From contig JAMNXO010000001.1 of the NCBI GenBank assembly GCA_023653115.1, positions 186,001 to 250,000 of the forward strand: DNA of 64,000 nt, read 5' to 3'. Below are positions 24,348-33,188 of this stretch, piece by piece. Source of the DNA: Erythrobacter sp. (GTDB taxonomy: Bacteria; Pseudomonadota; Alphaproteobacteria; Sphingomonadales; Sphingomonadaceae). Position 1 is the stretch's first letter; each line of letters begins with the position of its first letter. The translations under genes were made by a program, and so were the position numbers. The notes under the pieces are model-generated. The model had not been told where the DNA came from and did no database searches. It saw only the letters and a list, made by a program, of their open reading frames with translations.

Positions 24348-25363
24348 GCCGCGACAATATCCGCCCGAATATCCGCAATGTCGCCGCGCGAGCAGGTGTG
24401 GCGGTGAAGACGGTCAGCCGGGTCCTCAACGGCCACCCCTATGTCAGCGCCGAACTGCGCGAGCGGGTCGAACAGGCGATGGCCGATCTCGATTACCGCC
24501 CCAGCGTCGCGGCGCGCATCCTGTCGGGCGCCAAGTCCAACCAGATCGCGCTGATCTACGATAATCACAGCCCCTATTACATGTTCCAGATCCAGAAGGG
24601 CTGCTGGGAGGTGTGCCAGGAAAAGGGCATTCGCCTGCTGGCCCAGCCGGTCGATGTCGCCGATCCGCGTGTCGGCGATCAGGTGCGCGGGCTGGTGAGC
24701 GAGACCCATGTGGACGGTATCATCCTGTCCTCGCCGGTGACCGATTGCGATCCGGTGCTGCGCGCGCTGGAGGGGATGGACGTGCCCTTCGTGCGCATTT
24801 CGCCGGGCACCAACCACGCGCTGACATCCTCGGTGTTCATGGACGACGCGCAGGCCGCCGACGACATGACCACCCATCTGATCAACGCCGGGCATCGGCG
24901 GATCGGGTTCATCAAGGGCCACACCAATCACATGGCGTCCGACGATCGCCTGTTCGGATACCGACGCGCGCTCGACCGCGTGGGCATCCCGTTCGAGCCG
25001 CAACTGGTGGCAGAAGGCGAGTTCGATTTCGATTCCGGCGTTGCGGGCGCAAGGGCGCTGCTCGATCTGCCCGAATGCCCCACCGCGATCTTCGCCTCCA
25101 ACGACGATATGGCCGCCGGCGTGCTCGCGGTGGCGCATGATCGCGGCATCATCGTGCCAGCCGATCTGTCGGTCGCAGGGTTTGACGATACCACGCTGGC
25201 GCGCACCGTCTGGCCGCCGCTGACCACGATCAGCCAGCCCATGGCCGATCTGGCGCGCACCGCCACACAGATCCTGATTGCAGGCGGGGACATTACCCAC
25301 AAACGCCTGCCCCATACGCTTGTGGAGCGCGCTTCGGTCGCTCCGCCAAAGAGGAACCCGTAG
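24344..25363 (+). CDS. LacI family regulator of the sulfoquinovose locus
   Basis: A 339-residue LacI regulator with the DNA-binding domain at the N-terminus (N-V-A-A-R-A-G-V-A-V-K-T-V-S-R-V-L-N-G) and a sugar-binding-protein-like effector domain, ending in V-A-G-F-D-D-T. ATGA overlap with the sulfoquinovosidase gene and zero spacing to the next gene place it in the same transcript. The natural effector is expected to be sulfoquinovose, its glyceride or a pathway intermediate. Candidate operators are the dyad at 22274-22311 and the related sequence at 18453-18467. Confidence 0.92.
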   Translation: MSRDNIRPNIRNVAARAGVAVKTVSRVLNGHPYVSAELRERVEQAMADLDYRPSVAARILSGAKSNQIALIYDNHSPYYMFQIQKGCWEVCQEKGIRLLAQPVDVADPRVGDQVRGLVSETHVDGIILSSPVTDCDPVLRALEGMDVPFVRISPGTNHALTSSVFMDDAQAADDMTTHLINAGHRRIGFIKGHTNHMASDDRLFGYRRALDRVGIPFEPQLVAEGEFDFDSGVAGARALLDLPECPTAIFASNDDMAAGVLAVAHDRGIIVPADLSVAGFDDTTLARTVWPPLTTISQPMADLARTATQILIAGGDITHKRLPHTLVERASVAPPKRNP

Positions 25364-26278
25364 ATGAGTGAACTGCCCCTTCCGCCTGCCAGCCGTATGC
25401 TCGGGACAAGCGGCATTGCCGTCTCCCCGATTGCGTGGGGCATGTGGCGCCTGACCGAAGACGGTCGCACCGCTGCCGATGCGGCGCGGCTGGTGCACGC
25501 CGCGCTCGATGCGGGGATCACCTTCCTCGATACGGCAGACATCTACGGCTTTGACGGGGCAGGCGGGTTTGGCGATGCCGAGGCGCTGCTGGGCGAGGTG
25601 CTGGCTGCCGAGCCCGGCCTGCGCAGCCGCATGGTGCTGGCGACCAAGGGCGGGATCATGCCCCCGCTGCCTTACGATCAGAGCGCGGAGTACTTGCGCG
25701 CCGCGATCGATGCCTCGCTCGCGCGGCTGAAAGTGGACAGCGTTGATCTATGGCAGATCCACCGCCCCGATATTCTCGCCCACCCGCAGGAAGTCGCGCG
25801 CGTGCTTGATGATGCGGTGGCAAGCGGCAAGATCCGCAGCCTTGGCGTGTCGAACTTCACGCAGGCCCAGACCGCCGCGCTCAACCATTTCCTCGGGGCC
25901 AAGCTGGTCACGACCCAGCCGGAAATCAGCCCGCTGCGGATCGATTGCTTCGAGAATGGCGAGCTTGATCAGGCGATGATGCTGGGGCTGACCCCGCTGG
26001 CGTGGTCACCGCTGGGCGGCGGCAGGCTGGCTGCGCCCGAGAGTGCGCGGGACAAGGCGGTGGCCGCTGCACTGGACGTGGTGGCCGAGGCGCAGGGCGT
26101 CTCGCGCACGGTCGCGGCCTATAGCTGGCTGATGGCGCACCCCGCCGGGATCATCCCGATCATCGGCTCGCAAAATGCTGCGCGGATTGCCGAAGGAGCG
26201 CAGGCGCTGACAGTGCGCTGGACGCGGGCGGATTGGTATGCGGTGCTTGTCGCCGCGCGGGGCGTGCCTTTGCCGTAG
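25364..26278 (+). CDS. Aldo/keto reductase (SmoB-like, candidate 6-oxo-glucose reductase)
   Basis: The 304-residue protein is a standard (alpha/beta)8 aldo/keto reductase with all four catalytic residues: Asp56 and Tyr61 (D-T-A-D-I-Y), Lys95 (A-T-K-G-G) and His133 (W-Q-I-H-R). The NADP-binding end has P-I-I-G-S-Q-N. Its ATG follows the LacI stop codon without a gap. In the known sulfoquinovose monooxygenase pathway such an enzyme (SmoB) reduces the 6-aldehyde of glucose formed on C-S cleavage to glucose. The assignment to this step rests on family plus neighbours; other aldo-sugar substrates are possible. Confidence 0.88.
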   Translation: MSELPLPPASRMLGTSGIAVSPIAWGMWRLTEDGRTAADAARLVHAALDAGITFLDTADIYGFDGAGGFGDAEALLGEVLAAEPGLRSRMVLATKGGIMPPLPYDQSAEYLRAAIDASLARLKVDSVDLWQIHRPDILAHPQEVARVLDDAVASGKIRSLGVSNFTQAQTAALNHFLGAKLVTTQPEISPLRIDCFENGELDQAMMLGLTPLAWSPLGGGRLAAPESARDKAVAAALDVVAEAQGVSRTVAAYSWLMAHPAGIIPIIGSQNAARIAEGAQALTVRWTRADWYAVLVAARGVPLP

Positions 26279-26334
26279 CTCCACGCACGGGGCGGGGATC
26301 GAAACAGAACAGAACTTGGGATGGGATTGAGGCC

Positions 26335-27426
26335 ATGACTGAACAGCAACAATGCGAAATCGCGTGGTTTTCCGCGCTGTGCGACGACGATTACGAATTT
26401 CTCGGCGTGCCCGACCAATATCTCCAGTCGAGCTGGGAGCATTGCCGCAACATCGTGATGCGCGCCGAAGAAGGCGGGTTCGACAATATCCTGCTCCCCT
26501 CGGGCTACCAGCTTGGCGTCGACACCACGATCTTCGCTGCGGCTGTTGCAACGCAGGTTAAGCGCATCAAGCTGCTGTGGGCGACCCGGATGGGCGAGGA
26601 TTGGCCCCCGCAGCTGGCGCGCCGCATCGCGACGCTCGACCGCATCCTCGGCCCCAATGCCGCGGGCACCGGCGGGCGTTTGAACGTCAACATCATCTCC
26701 TCCGATATGCCGGGCGAGAAGATCGAGAGCGCACCCCGCTACCGCCGCGGCACCGAGATCATGAAGATCGTCAAGACGCTGCTGAACGGCGAGCATCTCG
26801 ATTTCAACGGCGAGTTCTACCAGCTCAAGCTTGATCCGCCGCGCATCACCACGCTCAATGGCAAGTGCCCGCCGTTCTACTTCGGCGGCCTCAGCCACGA
26901 AGCGCGTGAATGTGCGGCCGAGGCGGCGGATGTCTACCTGATGTGGCCCGACACGATGGACAAGGTGCGCGAGAACATCGCCGACCTGAAGGCGCGCGCT
27001 GCCAATTATGGCCGCACCCTCAAGTTCGGTTACCGCGCCCACGTGATCGTGCGCGAAACCGAGGACGAGGCGCGCCACTATGCCGACCGCCTGCTGTCGA
27101 AGCTCGATGACGAGGCCGGCCGCGCGATCCGCGAAAAGAGCCTCGATGCCAAGAATTACGGCGTCCAGCGCCAGCAGGAACTGCGCGGCGCTGCCGATGG
27201 TGACGGCTTCGTGGAAGAGAACCTGTGGACCGGCATCGGCCGCGCGCGGTCAGGCTGCGGAGCGGCGATCGTCGGCACGCCCGATCAGGTGCTGGCCAAG
27301 CTGCGCGCCTATCAGGCCGAAGGGATCGAGGCCTTCATCCTGTCGGGCTATCCCCACGCACAGGAAGCCGATCTGTTCGCGCGCCACGTGCTCCCGCATA
27401 TCGCGCACGGCCCGCTCGAAATGTGA
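26335..27426 (+). CDS. FMNH2-dependent sulfonate monooxygenase (SsuD/SmoC family, candidate sulfoquinovose monooxygenase)
   Basis: A 363-residue luciferase-like monooxygenase. Aligned by eye with E. coli SsuD at a constant offset of 8, the active-site residues are all present: Trp204, Arg234 and His236 (F-G-Y-R-A-H-V-I-V-R-E-T), Arg305 (G-I-G-R-A-R-S-G-C-G) and Tyr339 (F-I-L-S-G-Y-P-H). The SsuD active-site Cys54 has no equivalent. It uses FMNH2 and O2 to cleave the C-S bond, releasing sulfite; in this locus the expected substrate is sulfoquinovose, giving 6-oxo-glucose. The reduced flavin probably comes from the reductase at 15226-15798. Start is ATG 26335 with TTGAGG nearby. It ends 15 nt before a convergent tRNA gene. 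Confidence 0.88.
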   Translation: MTEQQQCEIAWFSALCDDDYEFLGVPDQYLQSSWEHCRNIVMRAEEGGFDNILLPSGYQLGVDTTIFAAAVATQVKRIKLLWATRMGEDWPPQLARRIATLDRILGPNAAGTGGRLNVNIISSDMPGEKIESAPRYRRGTEIMKIVKTLLNGEHLDFNGEFYQLKLDPPRITTLNGKCPPFYFGGLSHEARECAAEAADVYLMWPDTMDKVRENIADLKARAANYGRTLKFGYRAHVIVRETEDEARHYADRLLSKLDDEAGRAIREKSLDAKNYGVQRQQELRGAADGDGFVEENLWTGIGRARSGCGAAIVGTPDQVLAKLRAYQAEGIEAFILSGYPHAQEADLFARHVLPHIAHGPLEM

Positions 27427-27441
27427 TCGGAAGGGAAGGTC

Positions 27442-27516
27442 TGGCTGGGGCGGAAGGATTCGAACCTTCGCATGGCGGTACCAAAAACCGCTGCCTTACC
27501 GCTTGGCTACGCCCCA
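27442..27516 (-). tRNA. tRNA-Gln (UUG)
   Basis: On the minus strand the sequence folds as a 75-nt tRNA including an encoded CCA end. The acceptor stem TGGGGCG pairs with CGCCCCA, the anticodon stem GCGGT/ACCGC encloses TTTTGGT with anticodon TTG, and the T arm contains GGTTCGAATCC. The expected amino acid is glutamine (CAA codons). Confidence 0.95.
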
Positions 27517-27595
27517 GCAGAGGCGCGCTCTATAGCGAGTCGCGTCAGGATGTGAAGAGGGCGAAGCTGGGGAAAATTGCGCTCTCGCCCGCGGC

Positions 27596-28468
27596 CTATT
27601 CCGGCGGTCCGAAAACCAGCCGCTTGCCCTCGAAATCGGCGGCCGAATGGCGTTCTTTCAGCTGGGTGTCTTCATCACCCCAGACCTTGTTGACGATCCG
27701 TCCGCGTTGCACCGCCGGGCGCGCATTGATCTCGGCGACCCAGCGGGCGACGTTCTGATATTCGTCGATGCTGAGGAAGGTCTTGGCGTCGTTGTAGATG
27801 TTCCCTTCCACAAACGGCGCGAGCCAGGGGAAATTGGCGATGTCGGCGAGGGTGTATTCGTCGCCCGCAAGGAAGCGCGTCTTGGCCAGCTGCTGGTCGG
27901 CCACATCGAAGATGCGCTTGGTTTCCATCGCGTAGCGGTTGATCGGATATTCGTATTTTTCCGGCGCATAGGCGTAGAAATGGCCGAAGCCGCCGCCCAT
28001 GAACGGGCCGCTCGCCACTTGCCAGAGCACCCAGCTGAGCACTTCGGCGCGGGCAGCGGGATCGGCGGGGAGGAACATCCCGAACTTCTCTGCGAGATGG
28101 ACGAGGATCGCCCCGCTTTCGAACACGCGGAACGCGGTAGCGCCGCTCTGGTCGAGCATCGCGGGGATCTTGGAATTGGGGTTCACCTCCACAAAACCGC
28201 TGCCGAATTGCTCGCCTGCGCCGATATTGATCGTCCAGGCGTCATACTCGGCGCCCGCGTGGCCCGCTTCGAGCAATTCCTCAAGCATTACTGTCACCTT
28301 CACCCCGTTGGGCGTGGCGAGCGAATAGAGCTGGAAGGGGTGCGTGCCGACCGGCAGCGCCTTTTCCTCGCGCGCGCCGGCAGTGGGCCGGTTGATATTG
28401 GCGAAGCGCCCGCCCGAGACAGTGTCGGCGCTCCATACGGCGGGCGGAGTGTAGGTGGCGTCGGCCAT
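27596..28468 (-). CDS. yghU: Glutathione S-transferase family protein, YghU-like disulfide-bond oxidoreductase
   Basis: A 290-residue protein with an N-terminal extension typical of YghU/Nu-class GSTs, then the thioredoxin-like domain (F-Q-L-Y-S-L-A-T-P-N-G-V-K-V) and N-P-N-S-K-I-P-A-M containing the cis-proline, followed by an all-helical C-terminal domain. Relatives bind two glutathiones and reduce organic disulfides or peroxides. Start ATG 28468 was preferred to an upstream in-frame codon at 28540 because the family begins near Met-Ala-Asp. No functional tie to the neighbouring NAD synthase gene is evident. Confidence 0.88.
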   Translation of the reverse strand: MADATYTPPAVWSADTVSGGRFANINRPTAGAREEKALPVGTHPFQLYSLATPNGVKVTVMLEELLEAGHAGAEYDAWTINIGAGEQFGSGFVEVNPNSKIPAMLDQSGATAFRVFESGAILVHLAEKFGMFLPADPAARAEVLSWVLWQVASGPFMGGGFGHFYAYAPEKYEYPINRYAMETKRIFDVADQQLAKTRFLAGDEYTLADIANFPWLAPFVEGNIYNDAKTFLSIDEYQNVARWVAEINARPAVQRGRIVNKVWGDEDTQLKERHSAADFEGKRLVFGPPE

Positions 28469-28649
28469 GATTGCGGCTCCTTTGATGTCTGACGCGACAC
28501 TTGGGGCCTCGCCTGCGCCCGCGCAAGCATCGGCGGCCATCGAAAGCCTAGGGGGCGGGAAAGCAGGACTTTTCGCGAGGCTTCTAGGAACGGCAAGGAT
28601 TAGCCGCTAGAGCAGCCACGCACATCATCCGGAGCGCGCAGAAAGCACC

Positions 28650-30743
28650 ATGAGCGAGACCTCGCACCCTTTCTATGATGCCCATGAACATGGCTTCGTG
28701 CGCGTGGCGACGGCGACCCCGTGCAGCCGCCCAGCCGACGTTGCCTATAACACCGCCGGTGTGCTGGCCGAGGCGCAGAAGGCCCACGCTGCGAACGTCG
28801 ATCTGGTGGTATTCCCCGAACTGACGCTGTCCTCCTATGCGATCGATGATCTGCTGCTCCAGCACGCGCTGATCGAGCGGGTCGAGCAGGCGCTGGCAGA
28901 GGTGGTCGCGGCTTCGGCTGATTTGCATCCGGTGTTGATCGTCGGCGCGCCGCTGCGGCGGGCGGACAAGCTCTACAACTGCGCGGTGGTGATCGCGCAT
29001 GGGCAAATTCTGGGCGTGGTGCCTAAAAGCTTCCTGCCCAATTACCGCGAGTTCTACGAAAAGCGCCATTTCGCCCATGGGCGCGGCTGCACCGATCTGT
29101 GGATCGGGGTGGCGGGCGAGGAAGCGCCGTTCGGCACCGATCTGGTGTTTGCAGCGGCGAACCTGCCCGGCTTCCGCTTCGGCATCGAGATTTGCGAGGA
29201 TTTCTGGGCGCCGATCCCGCCGGGGATGCAGGCCGCGCTCGCAGGCGCGCTGATCCTGTGCAACCTGTCGGCCTCGCCAGTGACGATCGGGCGCGCGGAT
29301 GATCGCCACCTGCATTGCCGCTCGTCTGCCAGCCGCGCGATTGCCGCCTATGTCTATTCGGCCAGCGGCCACGGCGAGAGCACCACCGATCTCGCGTGGG
29401 ACGGGCAGGGCGTGATCTACGAGATGAGCACGCTGCTGGCGGAAAGCGCCCGGTTTGACCGGTCGGGCGAGCTCACCATCGTCGATATCGACACCGAACG
29501 CCTGGCTGCCGAGCGAATGCGCAACCAGACTTTTGCCGATGCCGCCGAATGGGCGGGGCGGCCGGACGATTCCTATCGCCGGATCGTGTTCGAACACGCC
29601 TATGCCGAGGGTGATATCGGCCTCGTGCGCCCTGTTGCGCGCTTCCCCTTCGTGCCTGACCGGCCCGAGAAGCTCGACGAGGACTGCTACGAGGCGTTCA
29701 ACATCCAGGTCGATGCGCTGATGCGGCGGATCGAATCGACTGCGGCGAAAAGCCTCGTAATCGGCATTTCCGGCGGGCTCGACAGCACCCATGCGTTGAT
29801 TGTGGCGGCCAAGGCGTGCGACCGGCTGGGCCTGCCGCGCACCACCATCCGCGGCTACACCATGCCCGGCTTCGGCACGTCTGACGGCACCAAGTCCAAC
29901 GCCCACAAGTTGATGGCGGCGATGGGCATTACCGCAGGCGAGATCGACATCCGCCCGGCAGCGAATAGGATGCTCGAGGATATCGGCCACGCCTTCGCGC
30001 AGGGCGAGCCGGTGCATGATGTGACCTTCGAGAATGTGCAGGCGGGCCTGCGCACCGATTACCTGTTCCGCCTTGCGGGCCAGCACGGCGGCTTTGTGGT
30101 CGGCACCGGCGACCTTTCGGAACTGGCGCTCGGCTGGTGCACTTACGGCGTGGGCGACCACATGAGCCACTACGGCGTCAACGCCGGCGTGCCCAAGACG
30201 CTGATCCAGTATCTGATCCGCTGGACGATCCGCACCGCGCAGTTCGATGACGTGTGTGCCGATGTGTTGGGCGCGATCCTCGATACCGAAATCAGCCCCG
30301 AACTGGTGCCGCCGGGTGCGGACGGGCAGATGCAATCGACCGAGAGCCTCGTCGGCCCCTATGAATTGAACGACTTCTTCCTCCACCACGTGATCCGCTA
30401 TGGCCAGCGCCCCAGCAAGGTCGCGTTTCTGGCGTGGCACGCATGGAAGGCGGCCGATGCCGGATTGTGGCCCGCCGGCTTTCCGCAGGACGGGCGCAAT
30501 GCCTACACCTTGGCGACCATCTGCCACTGGCTCGACAGGTTCTGCGCGCGCTTCTTCGGCTTTTCGCAGTTCAAGCGTTCGGCGCTGCCCAATGGCCCCA
30601 AGGTCTCTTCTGCCGGCGCGCTTTCTCCGCGTGGTGACTGGCGTGCGCCATCCGATGCGGTGGCGACGGTGTGGCGCGAGGAATTGCGCGAAAACCTGCC
30701 TGCCGAAGTCGCGCAAGAGGTGTTCGGTAACGCCAAGCTCTGA
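28650..30743 (+). CDS. nadE: Glutamine-dependent NAD+ synthetase
   Basis: A 697-residue two-domain enzyme. The N-terminal nitrilase-like glutaminase domain (about residues 15-280) has Glu57 in F-P-E-L and Cys182 in E-I-C-E-D-F-W, two members of the Glu-Lys-Cys triad. The C-terminal NAD synthase domain has the ATP-binding P-loop S-G-G-L-D-S-T near residue 373 and G-T-G-D-L-S-E-L-A-L-G-W. It converts deamido-NAD to NAD using ammonia tunnelled from glutamine. The gene ends one base into the start codon of the following permease (TGATG). Confidence 0.96.
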   Translation: MSETSHPFYDAHEHGFVRVATATPCSRPADVAYNTAGVLAEAQKAHAANVDLVVFPELTLSSYAIDDLLLQHALIERVEQALAEVVAASADLHPVLIVGAPLRRADKLYNCAVVIAHGQILGVVPKSFLPNYREFYEKRHFAHGRGCTDLWIGVAGEEAPFGTDLVFAAANLPGFRFGIEICEDFWAPIPPGMQAALAGALILCNLSASPVTIGRADDRHLHCRSSASRAIAAYVYSASGHGESTTDLAWDGQGVIYEMSTLLAESARFDRSGELTIVDIDTERLAAERMRNQTFADAAEWAGRPDDSYRRIVFEHAYAEGDIGLVRPVARFPFVPDRPEKLDEDCYEAFNIQVDALMRRIESTAAKSLVIGISGGLDSTHALIVAAKACDRLGLPRTTIRGYTMPGFGTSDGTKSNAHKLMAAMGITAGEIDIRPAANRMLEDIGHAFAQGEPVHDVTFENVQAGLRTDYLFRLAGQHGGFVVGTGDLSELALGWCTYGVGDHMSHYGVNAGVPKTLIQYLIRWTIRTAQFDDVCADVLGAILDTEISPELVPPGADGQMQSTESLVGPYELNDFFLHHVIRYGQRPSKVAFLAWHAWKAADAGLWPAGFPQDGRNAYTLATICHWLDRFCARFFGFSQFKRSALPNGPKVSSAGALSPRGDWRAPSDAVATVWREELRENLPAEVAQEVFGNAKL

Positions 30744-31642
30744 TGCCCAAGAGCCTGCCTCTGTCTGCGCTCGGCATCATGCTGTTCTGCAATGTCGCCT
30801 GGGCGATGAATGTCGTGGTCAGCAAGATCGCGGTGAGCACGCTGGGGTTGCCGCCGCTGTTCTACACCGTGTTGCGCTCGGCGACGGTGCTGGTGGTGCT
30901 GTTCCCGTTGCTGAGGAACGTCCCGCAGCGCCTGCCGCTGGTGCTGACGATTGGCTTTGCGGTCACCGGCGGCAGCTTTGGCCTGCAATTTGTCGGCCTG
31001 CAGACCGCGAGCCCTTCGGCAGTCGGCATCGTCAACCTATCAGGCGCGCCGCTCACGGTTCTGTTTGCGATCCTGTTTCTGGGCGAGGAGGTGCGCTGGC
31101 GGCGCGGGCTGGGCATGGCGCTGGCGCTGGGCGGCGTGGGTCTCGCGATCGGCGCGCCTTCGGGCACGAATGATCCGGTGGGCCTCGGCTTTGCCTTTGC
31201 CGGCGTGCTGATCGGGGCCTTCGCCTCGGTGTTCGTCAAGCGGCTGGCGATTGGTGCGGTCGCCTTGCAGGCCTGGGCGGCACTCGCCTCGCTGGCGGTG
31301 ATGCTGCCTGCCACGCTGGCGATGGAGAGCGGCCAGATCGCAGCCGTCGAAGCTGCGCCGTGGGCCGTGGCGGCCTGCGTGGCGTTCGCCGGGCTGGTCG
31401 TCTCGGTCGGCGCGCATTCGGCCTATTTCCGGCTGTTCCAGGCGCATGATGCCAACCTGATCGTGCCGCTCACCCTGCTCACCCCGCTGCTGACGATTGC
31501 CTTCGGGACATGGCTGACGGGCGACGAGATCGGCTGGCCGCTGATCATCGGCGGAGGCATGGCGCTGATCGGGGTGGCGATCATCGTGATCCGGCCCAGC
31601 CGCACGATCTTCAAACCGCAGATGATGCGTCCGCGGCTTTAG
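30743..31642 (+). CDS. DMT superfamily permease (EamA family)
   Basis: A 299-residue inner-membrane protein with ten predicted hydrophobic helices arranged as two EamA repeats; the first begins A-L-G-I-M-L-F-C-N-V-A-W-A, and the repeats carry P-S-A-V-G-I-V-N-L and L-T-P-L-L-T-I-A-F-G. EamA proteins usually export amino acids or other metabolites. The start codon overlaps the nadE stop by one base, so it is co-translated with nadE, but no functional link is known. Confidence 0.85.
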   Translation: MPKSLPLSALGIMLFCNVAWAMNVVVSKIAVSTLGLPPLFYTVLRSATVLVVLFPLLRNVPQRLPLVLTIGFAVTGGSFGLQFVGLQTASPSAVGIVNLSGAPLTVLFAILFLGEEVRWRRGLGMALALGGVGLAIGAPSGTNDPVGLGFAFAGVLIGAFASVFVKRLAIGAVALQAWAALASLAVMLPATLAMESGQIAAVEAAPWAVAACVAFAGLVVSVGAHSAYFRLFQAHDANLIVPLTLLTPLLTIAFGTWLTGDEIGWPLIIGGGMALIGVAIIVIRPSRTIFKPQMMRPRL

Positions 31643-31707
31643 GGCGCCGGCTTGCCAGTGGTGAGCGGGGGACGCTGCGACCCTGTCGGCGGCGCCCCCC
31701 GCCCTTG

Positions 31708-32304
31708 TTACGCCGCCAGCGCGATGGCGGCCTCCTGAGCAGCGGCGATCTTGGCTTCGCCATCGGCGCCCATGATCCCGTCGGCAGCGATGATTTCGAC
31801 ATCGGTGATGCCGAGGAAGCCGAGGAAGAAGGTCAGCCAGCGGCTCATGAAGTCAAAGTCGCTGCCCACCGGCGTGCCGCCGCTGGCGATTGCGAGATAG
31901 GCCTTCTTGCCGGTCAGCAGTCCTTCCGGGCCGGTGGCGGTGTAGCGGAAGGTGGTGCCGGCACGCGCGACCAGATCAGCCCAGGCCTTGAGGCTGGCGG
32001 GCGGGCCGAAATTGTAGATCGGCGAGGCGATCACGATGGTGTCAGCCGCCTGCAGTTCGGCGATCAGGGCATCGGCGATCGCGGCCAGTTCGGCCTGTTC
32101 GGGCGTGCGGTCAGCCGGGGCCGTGAGGTTCGCGCCAAAACGCTCGGCGCTGACGAAGGGGAGGGTCTCGGCGGCGATATCGCGGGTGGTGACGCTCGCG
32201 CCGGTCTTGGCGGCGAGGCCATCGACGATGCTCTGGCCAAGCCCGCGCGAGATGCTGTCGGCGTCCGAACGGATGCTGGCGGTGAGGTAGAGAATGTTGC
32301 TCAT
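31708..32304 (-). CDS. azoR: FMN-dependent NADH:quinone/azo oxidoreductase AzoR
   Basis: The 198-residue flavodoxin-like protein fits AzoR/AcpD: N-terminal phosphate-binding region T-A-S-I-R-S-D-A-D-S-I-S-R, the middle S-P-I-Y-N-F-G-P-P-A-S-L-K-A-W-A-D, and the isoalloxazine-facing G-G-T-P-V-G. It carries out two-electron reductions of quinones and azo compounds with NADH. It follows the pirin gene on the same strand behind a large inverted repeat, and is likely under the divergent LysR regulator. Confidence 0.92.
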   Translation of the reverse strand: MSNILYLTASIRSDADSISRGLGQSIVDGLAAKTGASVTTRDIAAETLPFVSAERFGANLTAPADRTPEQAELAAIADALIAELQAADTIVIASPIYNFGPPASLKAWADLVARAGTTFRYTATGPEGLLTGKKAYLAIASGGTPVGSDFDFMSRWLTFFLGFLGITDVEIIAADGIMGADGEAKIAAAQEAAIALAA

Positions 32305-32334
32305 GGCGGTATTCCTTTGCTGTCAAAAAGGGGT

Positions 32335-32373
32335 GGAGCCGGCCGGGGAGAGGGGGAGGGGCCGGCCGGCTCC
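32335..32373 (-). terminator. 12-bp perfect inverted repeat between pirin and azoR genes
   Basis: GGAGCCGGCCGG (32335-32346) and CCGGCCGGCTCC (32362-32373) enclose a 15-nt loop. On the minus strand, after the stem, CACC and a T5 run follow, so the structure could terminate part of the transcripts between the pirin gene and azoR, or stabilise the upstream message. Confidence 0.5.
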
Positions 32374-32383
32374 GAGGGGAAGG

Positions 32384-33085
32384 TTAGGCCGCGTCGACCA
32401 GCACGACCTCGCTGTCTTCGAGCGCGGTGATGGTGATGCTTTCCAGCTGCGTGATCGCCACGCCGTCGCGGGCATTCGCCTCGACATCGGCGATCCGCAC
32501 CTTGCCGGTGGCCGGCACGAGGTAGAGGTGGCGATCCGCCGAACGCGGCGTGTAGGTCACGCTCTCGCCCGCCTTGATCGTCGCGCCCAGCACGCGGGCA
32601 TCGGCGCGGATCGGCAGCGCGTCATTGTCATTGGCAAGGCCACTCGCCAGCGGGATGAAGCTGCCGTTGCGGTCATCCTTGGGGAACTGGCGCGCACCCC
32701 AGCTCGGCTCACCACCGCGGGTGTCGGGGATGATCCAGATCTGGAAGATCCGGGTTTCCTCGTCCTCGAGGTTGTATTCCGAGTGGCGCACGCCGCTCCC
32801 GGCGCTCATCACCTGCACGTCGCCCGCTTCGGTGCGGCCTTCGTTGCCCATGCTGTCACGGTGGGTGATCGCACCCTTCCGGACATAGGTGATGATCTCC
32901 ATGTCGCTGTGCGGATGGGTCGGGAAGCCCGTGCCCGCTGCAATCGCGTCATCATTCCAGACCCGCAGGGCGCCCCAGTGGACGCGGGCGGGATTGTGGT
33001 AGCTCGCGAACGAGAAGTGGTGATGCGCATCGAGCCAACCGTGGTTGGCCGCGCCGAGGGTGTTGAAGGGACGAAGTTCGATCAT
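32384..33085 (-). CDS. Pirin family protein (YhhW-like quercetinase type)
   Basis: A 233-residue bicupin. The metal site of the N-terminal cupin is visible as N-D-D ... F-P-T-H-P-H-S-D-M-E-I-I-T-Y and later G-S-G-V-R-H-S-E-Y-N, giving the two-His, His/Glu pattern. YhhW-type pirins can act as quercetin dioxygenases; physiological roles range from redox sensing to detoxification. It is divergent from a LysR regulator and upstream of azoR, a common trio linked to electrophile or quinone stress. Confidence 0.9.
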   Translation of the reverse strand: MIELRPFNTLGAANHGWLDAHHHFSFASYHNPARVHWGALRVWNDDAIAAGTGFPTHPHSDMEIITYVRKGAITHRDSMGNEGRTEAGDVQVMSAGSGVRHSEYNLEDEETRIFQIWIIPDTRGGEPSWGARQFPKDDRNGSFIPLASGLANDNDALPIRADARVLGATIKAGESVTYTPRSADRHLYLVPATGKVRIADVEANARDGVAITQLESITITALEDSEVVLVDAA

Positions 33086-33161
33086 GTCGTGTCTCCTGTC
33101 TTGGTGAAGCGGAGATAGGTCATCACTCTCGAACGGATAAGTGCGATAAAACTTGCTAAGA

Positions 33162-33180
33162 TGTTCGGATTATCTGAACA
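33162..33180. promoter_or_regulatory. LysR-type binding dyad
   Basis: TGTTCGGATTATCTGAACA is a 19-bp interrupted palindrome with a single mismatched pair, holding the T-N11-A arrangement of LysR sites. It lies 8 bp before the LysR start and upstream of the divergent pirin gene, so it may serve autoregulation and activation. Confidence 0.55.
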
Positions 33181-33188
33181 TAAGCGCC

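Noticed and set aside
27442..28468. Genomic island inserted at tRNA-Gln
   Set aside because: No integrase, no duplicated tRNA 3' end was seen on either side, and the flanking genes look like ordinary chromosomal genes.
28584..30716. 710-codon open frame antisense to nadE
   Set aside because: Complete overlap with a gene showing both catalytic domains; the antisense protein is rich in Arg/His/Ala with no motif.
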